Source of the DNA: UMGS1370 sp046957575
Lineage (GTDB): Bacteria; Bacillota; Clostridia; Lachnospirales; Lachnospiraceae
Assembly (NCBI GenBank): GCA_046957575.1
Contig: JBKUOG010000003.1
Coordinates: 1 to 64,000 of the forward strand
DNA length: 64,000 nucleotides
Direction of reading: 5' to 3'
Within the stretch, counting starts at the first letter, position 1, and every line of letters begins with the position of its first letter. Below the pieces are notes generated by a model. That model had not been told where the DNA came from and did not search any database. It saw nothing but the letters and a program-made list of their open reading frames with translations. This document shows positions 59,591 to 64,000 of this stretch, piece after piece. The position numbers and the translations under genes are program-made.

Positions 59591-60367
59591 ATGTCCGGAT
59601 ATAAAGTAGAAATCTGCGGAGTAAATACCTCAAAGCTTCCTCTTCTTACCAATGACGAAAAGGAAGCCCTGTTCCGGCGGATTATGGACGGAGACATGGA
59701 TGCCAGGGAACAGTACATCAAAGGCAATCTGCGCCTGGTTTTAAGCGTGATCCAGCGGTATGCCGGAAGCAATGAAACCCTGGACGATTTATTTCAGATT
59801 GGATGCATCGGCCTCATCAAAGCCATTGACAATTTTGACATTTCCCAGAACGTCCGCTTCTCTACCTATGCGGTGCCCATGATTTTAGGAGAAGTGCGGC
59901 GGTATTTAAGAGACAACAACTCCATTCGGGTCAGCCGTTCTCTGAGGGATACGGCCTACAAAGCCATTTACGCAAAAGAAGGCCTGATGCGCAAAAATAT
60001 GAAAGAACCGACGATTATGGAAATTGCCAACGAAATAGGGGTAAGCAAAGAAGAAATTACCTATGCTCTGGATGCCATCCAGAGTCCGGTCAGTCTGTAT
60101 GAGCCGGTCTACAATGACGGCGGCGATCCTCTTTATGTAATGGATCAGATCAGTGATAAAAAGAATGTGGAAGAAAACTGGGTAGAAAATATTTCCTTAA
60201 ATGAGGCAATGAAACGTCTTCCGGAACGGGAACGCCACATTATTGACATGCGGTTTTTTGAGGGAAAAACCCAGACCGAAGTAGCGGAAGAAATTCACAT
60301 CAGTCAGGCCCAGGTCAGCCGTCTGGAAAAAAATGCGCTGAAAATTATGAGAAATTATCTGGGATAA
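59591..60367 (+). CDS. sigG: Sporulation sigma factor SigG
   Basis: A 258-residue sigma-70-family factor acting in the forespore after engulfment. The N-terminus KVEICGVNTSKLP is the SigG hallmark (it binds anti-sigma CsfB in Bacillus); region 2 is DDLFQIGCIGLIKAIDNFD...VRFSTYAVPMILGEVRRYLRD (~67-115); region 4 HIIDMRFFEGKTQTEVAEEI is near the end. The start follows GGAGGG. It normally lies next to sigE; here it stands alone. Confidence 0.95.
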   Translation: MSGYKVEICGVNTSKLPLLTNDEKEALFRRIMDGDMDAREQYIKGNLRLVLSVIQRYAGSNETLDDLFQIGCIGLIKAIDNFDISQNVRFSTYAVPMILGEVRRYLRDNNSIRVSRSLRDTAYKAIYAKEGLMRKNMKEPTIMEIANEIGVSKEEITYALDAIQSPVSLYEPVYNDGGDPLYVMDQISDKKNVEENWVENISLNEAMKRLPERERHIIDMRFFEGKTQTEVAEEIHISQAQVSRLEKNALKIMRNYLG

Positions 60368-60372
60368 AAACC

Positions 60373-60416
60373 GCCCTCCCAATCATCCAGGTTTTCAGTC
60401 TGATGTTTGGGAGGGC
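60373..60416 (-). terminator. Terminator between sigG and the PTS gene
   Basis: Perfect 10-bp stem GCCCTCCCAA / TTGGGAGGGC with a 24-base loop; GGTTTTT follows on the minus strand, so it ends the PTS transcript; it can also serve sigG. Confidence 0.82.
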
Positions 60417-60451
60417 AATTCTATGTTCTTGCAATTACTTCAATTATTCGA

Positions 60452-61903
60452 TTACAGCAGCTTCTTAAATTCATCTGCTACAAACTGTACCTTTGGTCCG
60501 ATAATAACCTGAACCGCAGTCTTACTTGGGCGAATAACTCCGCTTATGCCTGCAGACTTAATCTTCTTTTCATTGACTGCTGTATAATCTTTGATTTCCA
60601 GACGAAGTCTGGTAATGCAGTTATCTACGCTGGCAACGTTCTCTTTGCCGCCCAAACCTTCCAGAATAATGGATGCCATGGCGGTAAAGTCATCATTTGC
60701 CAGAACGATCTTGGTCTCGTCTTCCATGTCGTCTTCACGTCCGGGAGTCTTCAGATCAAATGCCTTGATAGCAAAACGGAATACTACGTAGAATACGATA
60801 GCTGCCGCAATACCTAACGGAATAATCAGCCAGGTCTTCTGTGCTGCAGGAAGCTGGGAACTGAAAACCAGGTCCGTTAAACCTGCTGAGAAAGAGAAAC
60901 CTGCGCGGAATCCCAATGTTAAGGTAACGAAAGTAAAGATACCATACAGTAATGCGTAAATTACGTACAGACCAGGAGCTAAGAACATGAATGCAAACTC
61001 AAACGGCTCAGTAACGCCGCAGACAAATGCACAGAGAGCGGCTGCACCTACCAGACCTGCTGCTTCTTTTCTTCTCTCTGGTTTTGCGGAATGGATAATT
61101 GCCAGTGCTGCTGCCGGCAGACCGAACATCATACATGGGAAGAATCCGGACATGTACATACCAGCCTGTCCACCTGCACCATTGAGCAGTTCGCCTGCCC
61201 AGAAGTTACCCAGGTCGTTGATGCCTGCTGCGTCAAACCAGAATACAGAGTTTAATGCGTGATGCAGACCGGTTGGGATCAGCAGACGGTTTAAGAATGC
61301 ATAAATACCAGCACCTACTGCACCTAATCCAACGATGCTCTCACCAACTGTTACCAGAGCGCCGTAAACCATAGGCCAGATGAAGAACAGGATCGCTGCT
61401 GCGATAATGGATACAACTGCAGTCGCGATGGAAACGAAACGCTTGCCGGAGAAGAATGCCAGTGCGTCCGGAAGGCGGGTTCCCTTAAACTTATTGTAGC
61501 AGGAAGAACCGATGATACCTGCAACGATACCGATAAACTGGTTCTGAATCTTAGCAAATGCCGGATCTGCCTCTCCGCCTACTAAAACTGCTACAGTTCC
61601 GCTGGAAAGCAGAGTGGTGATTACCAGCCAGGATACCAGACCTGCAAGACCGGAAGTACCCTCATGGTCATCTGACATACCAACTGCAACACCGATTGCA
61701 AACAGCCAGGACATGTTGTCAATCAGAGCGCCGCCGGCTTTAATTAAGAAAAAGCCGATAACCGGGCCTACTCCTACGATATCTCCGCCCTGCATTGCGT
61801 TTGGAGACAGCGCATAGCCAATTCCCATTAAGATACCGCAAATTGGAAGACATGCAACTGGCAGCATCAGGGATTTACCGAGTTTTTGTAAATATTTCAT
61901 CAT
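60452..61903 (-). CDS. PTS EIICB, N-acetylglucosamine/glucose type, without EIIA
   Basis: A 483-residue permease: EIIC (1-385) with LIPTGLHHALNSVFWFD (~212), whose Asn-Ser-x-x-Trp-Phe context is typical of GlcNAc permeases (NagE), then EIIB (~405-483) with phospho-Cys in DNCITRLRLE. NagE of E. coli has an EIIA; this one ends after EIIB and likely uses the lone EIIA(Glc) at 19106. No nagA/nagB in the window. GGAGGG precedes the start. Confidence 0.9.
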   Translation of the reverse strand: MMKYLQKLGKSLMLPVACLPICGILMGIGYALSPNAMQGGDIVGVGPVIGFFLIKAGGALIDNMSWLFAIGVAVGMSDDHEGTSGLAGLVSWLVITTLLSSGTVAVLVGGEADPAFAKIQNQFIGIVAGIIGSSCYNKFKGTRLPDALAFFSGKRFVSIATAVVSIIAAAILFFIWPMVYGALVTVGESIVGLGAVGAGIYAFLNRLLIPTGLHHALNSVFWFDAAGINDLGNFWAGELLNGAGGQAGMYMSGFFPCMMFGLPAAALAIIHSAKPERRKEAAGLVGAAALCAFVCGVTEPFEFAFMFLAPGLYVIYALLYGIFTFVTLTLGFRAGFSFSAGLTDLVFSSQLPAAQKTWLIIPLGIAAAIVFYVVFRFAIKAFDLKTPGREDDMEDETKIVLANDDFTAMASIILEGLGGKENVASVDNCITRLRLEIKDYTAVNEKKIKSAGISGVIRPSKTAVQVIIGPKVQFVADEFKKLL

Positions 61904-61933
61904 ATTTACGTTCCCTCCTTATTATTTGATTAT

Positions 61934-61947
61934 GTTATAATTATAAC
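61934..61947. promoter_or_regulatory. 14-bp palindrome over the PTS -10 region
   Basis: GTTATAATTATAAC is its own complement and contains the TATAAT -10 box of the PTS gene. A repressor bound here would block polymerase. Confidence 0.5.
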
Positions 61948-61967
61948 AATTTCACAAAACCTGTACA
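61940..61967 (-). promoter_or_regulatory. Possible promoter of the GlcNAc-type PTS gene
   Basis: Minus strand TGTACA (61967-61962), 16 bases, TATAAT (61945-61940), start near 61933. The -35 match is only four of six. Confidence 0.45.
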
Positions 61968-62158
61968 TCCATAATCTTATCTTTTCTATGGACAATCTTG
62001 ATTTATTAAATTTCCCTAAATTCTAATAACTTTTCATGAAATATTGATATAGATTTTTTTATCTTTTTTATGGATTATTTTGAAATTATGGAGTAAAATA
62101 TACACGTTATACAAAAATATATTTCGATTCTTATTCATAAGCACCAGAAAGGATGGCT

Positions 62159-63211
62159 ATGGTTTTATTCTTCAAGCGGCTCCCCTTGTCCAGAGAATTT
62201 ATTTTGACAAAACTGAGAAATTTAAAGATCCACTACCGCCTTATTTTCTCATTCCTTTTTTCCACCCTGTTCCCCCTTCTGGTAGTCTACCTGTACTCTC
62301 TCTTTCTTTATGGAAACAGCGAGCCTGCAGGACGCCTTCTGATTATGTGCATCCTTTTGATGTGCGTTCCCCCGGCCCTGACTACTTATACATATTTAAG
62401 CATTTCCCAGCCTGTCCGCAAAATGATCCATACCTGCCAGTCTGTTTCTGGAGGCAATCTGGATGTGCGGATTCAGGACTCTGCCAACGATGAGCTTGCC
62501 TTCCTTTCTGACAACATTGACGGCATGATTACAGAAATCCAGCTTCTTTTAGAGCAGCGCCAGGAAAGCGAGGCTAAAAAGCGGGAACTGGAATTAAAAA
62601 TCCTCCAGTACCAGATTAACCCCCATTTCCTGTTTAACACCTTAAACACGCTGCGTCTGGTAGCCCTTATGAACCGCGATCATGTCGTAGCTGAGGGAAT
62701 CCTTTCCTTAAGCGAACTTTTGAAAAACACATTGGTAAATGACAATGAATTTATTACCATTCAGGAAGAAATCGACAACTTAAAGCACTATTTTTCCATC
62801 CAGGCTATCCGATATGCGGGAAGTTTTCATGTAAACTATGACATTTTCCAGGAAACCGCCTCGTTTTTAGTGCCCAAATTAATCCTTCAGCCATTAGCAG
62901 AAAACTCTGTCCTTCATGGCTCTTATAACGACGGCACTATCATGGAAATCTATGTAACCAGCCGGTTTCAGGGAAGTGATATTTTATTAGAAGTCCGGGA
63001 TGAGGGAAAAGGATTTGACCAGAATCAAAATCCTTCCTCCCGTAAGGGACTGGGAGGTATCGGTACCCGCAATGTCAATGACCGGATCCGTCTTTACTTT
63101 TCAGAGCAGTACGGACTTACAGTCAAAAGCGCTGTAGGAGCGGGAACCTGCTGCCAAATCTTGATTCCTGCCGTTTCTTCCAAGACACTTCCCCTTACTC
63201 AAACCCATTAG
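62159..63211 (+). CDS. LytS/YesM-type sensor histidine kinase with minimal sensor region
   Basis: A 350-residue membrane kinase. Two membrane helices (about 27-51 and 59-80) are joined by a loop of only about seven residues, then HAMP (~80-135), a short coiled coil, the His_kinase domain with NPHFLFN (His156) and an ATPase domain with LILQPLAENSVLHG and KGLGGIGTRNVNDRI. YesM kinases normally have a large external sensor; this one does not. I prefer ATG 62159 over 62153 because AAAGGA is then five bases away. Partner of the response regulator ten bases downstream. Confidence 0.9.
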   Translation: MVLFFKRLPLSREFILTKLRNLKIHYRLIFSFLFSTLFPLLVVYLYSLFLYGNSEPAGRLLIMCILLMCVPPALTTYTYLSISQPVRKMIHTCQSVSGGNLDVRIQDSANDELAFLSDNIDGMITEIQLLLEQRQESEAKKRELELKILQYQINPHFLFNTLNTLRLVALMNRDHVVAEGILSLSELLKNTLVNDNEFITIQEEIDNLKHYFSIQAIRYAGSFHVNYDIFQETASFLVPKLILQPLAENSVLHGSYNDGTIMEIYVTSRFQGSDILLEVRDEGKGFDQNQNPSSRKGLGGIGTRNVNDRIRLYFSEQYGLTVKSAVGAGTCCQILIPAVSSKTLPLTQTH

Positions 63212-63220
63212 GAGGCTTTT

Positions 63221-64000
63221 ATGTACCAAGTATTGATTGCTGACGATGAACCCATTGTTAAAATTGCTCTCCAGTCCATGTTAAATTGGGAAGAACTGGG
63301 ATTCCAGATCTGCGCCACTGCCTCTAACGGGCAGGAAGCTCTTAAGATGGCGGACCGGTTTTGCCCGGACCTGATTATCTGTGATTTAAAAATGCCGGTA
63401 TTAGACGGCATCGGCCTGATAGAAACCGCCAGAAAGACGGGTATGGACTGCGAATTTCTGGTTATCAGCAACTACGAAGATTTTAATTTTGTCCGCACTG
63501 CCCTGGTCCTTGGCGCGTCTGATTATATTTTAAAAGTCAGCATCAGCCCAGAAGCTTTGACCGAACAGTTAAAAAAAATCCGCGGAAAATTAGACAGCAA
63601 ACGCTCTATTTCTGTTTCCCGAAAAAGTCAGATTTCCGACAGTGCATCCAAGCAGCAAAAGCACGCTGCCTGGAGGGATTTTTTTATCCATCCCGCCCTC
63701 TCTTCGGATCACCTGATTCAGACCTTTGAGTTTCCTCTGAATGAATCAGATTCTGATCAGACTGACACCCTGTCCCTCTGCCAGATTTCCTTTGACGGAT
63801 GCGCCAGAGCTTCTGATCTTCCTGCTGCCGAGTTAATCTACAGCACCCTGAAAAATGCCCTGGAACAGATGAGCCGAAGAGTTATCATCTTTTTGGATGA
63901 CAGCAATGTACTTTTGCTTCTTTCCGATAATGAACTGCTGGCCCGCAAAAGCACCATGGCCAGTCTGTGCGCCAGAATCTCCCAGTTATTCGGAGTATTT
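63221..64000 (+). CDS. YesN-type response regulator, cut by window end
   Basis: The first 260 codons of a response regulator. Receiver domain: ADDEP (7-11), phospho-acceptor Asp in IICDLKMPVLDGI (~55), and Lys in YILKVS (~104). YesN-type proteins end with an AraC helix-turn-helix, which would lie beyond 64000. GGAGG precedes ATG 63221. It pairs with the kinase upstream and probably controls sugar transport genes. Confidence 0.9.
   Translation, partial: MYQVLIADDEPIVKIALQSMLNWEELGFQICATASNGQEALKMADRFCPDLIICDLKMPVLDGIGLIETARKTGMDCEFLVISNYEDFNFVRTALVLGASDYILKVSISPEALTEQLKKIRGKLDSKRSISVSRKSQISDSASKQQKHAAWRDFFIHPALSSDHLIQTFEFPLNESDSDQTDTLSLCQISFDGCARASDLPAAELIYSTLKNALEQMSRRVIIFLDDSNVLLLLSDNELLARKSTMASLCARISQLFGVF

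Overview
The window looks like chromosomal DNA of a spore-forming gut Firmicute of the Lachnospiraceae type; I cannot fix the genus. The grounds are moderate GC, strong AGGAGG ribosome binding sites, a sporulation sigma-G gene, a YlmC/YmxH gene, a free-standing Spo0A C-terminal-type domain, families common in Clostridia (DUF4364, DUF1292, DUF5716, DUF5717), and several carbohydrate uptake loci each with its own AraC/LacI regulator. No tRNA, rRNA, CRISPR array, phage or complete insertion sequence was seen.

Layout. 1-12.5 kb: a sugar ABC transporter operon (GH2 enzyme, two permeases, binding protein, beta-propeller protein) opposite an AraC regulator; a DUF4143 ATPase behind a promoter with three tandem repeats; a beta-glucoside PTS (EIIBC, GH1, M20 peptidase) with a divergent AraC regulator. 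12.5-24.3 kb: a PhnDCEE transporter plus a cytoplasmic 5'-nucleotidase-like enzyme, a LacI regulator, a lone EIIA(Glc), an EamA exporter, DegV, TetR, an rRNA/tRNA methyltransferase and a coiled-coil protein. 24.3-31 kb: a TRAP transporter with a GH31 glycosidase and an AraC regulator, then a Spo0A-C-like protein. 31-39 kb: a DUF1292 gene and a six-gene operon built around an Hsp70/actin-like protein (DUF5716-type) and a 1199-residue solenoid protein (DUF5717-type). 39-49 kb: a DUF4364 protein, a SNF2 helicase, argS, an NlpC/P60 protein, efp, an aroD-aroK fusion, yqeG, nrdR and ylmC. 49-52 kb: metNIQ. 52-60.4 kb: pepV-type M20, yqeY, prfC, coaBC, coaX, MATE and sigG. 60.4-64 kb: a GlcNAc-type PTS and a two-component system cut by the window end.

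Two features stand out. First, metNIQ is preceded by a complete-looking attenuator: a consensus promoter, a 29-codon ORF with nine Met codons and a strong ribosome binding site, competing hairpins, and a terminator-like hairpin just before metN. No SAM riboswitch or T-box was recognised. This suggests methionine sensing by a leader peptide. Second, four copies of a ~150-bp branched palindromic element (18861, 31755, 52066, 55882) show compensatory base changes in their stems. Two copies supply the stop codon and the same C-terminal tail (TVQPCED-x-DRK) to unrelated proteins, an HD hydrolase and CoaBC. A third supplies the stop codon of the M20 dipeptidase. In these three cases the element also sits about 25 bp upstream of the next gene's -35 box.

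The two PTS permeases in the window both lack EIIA, so the lone EIIA(Glc) is their likely phosphodonor. The operon 38691-31861 is the best candidate for an undescribed protein system.
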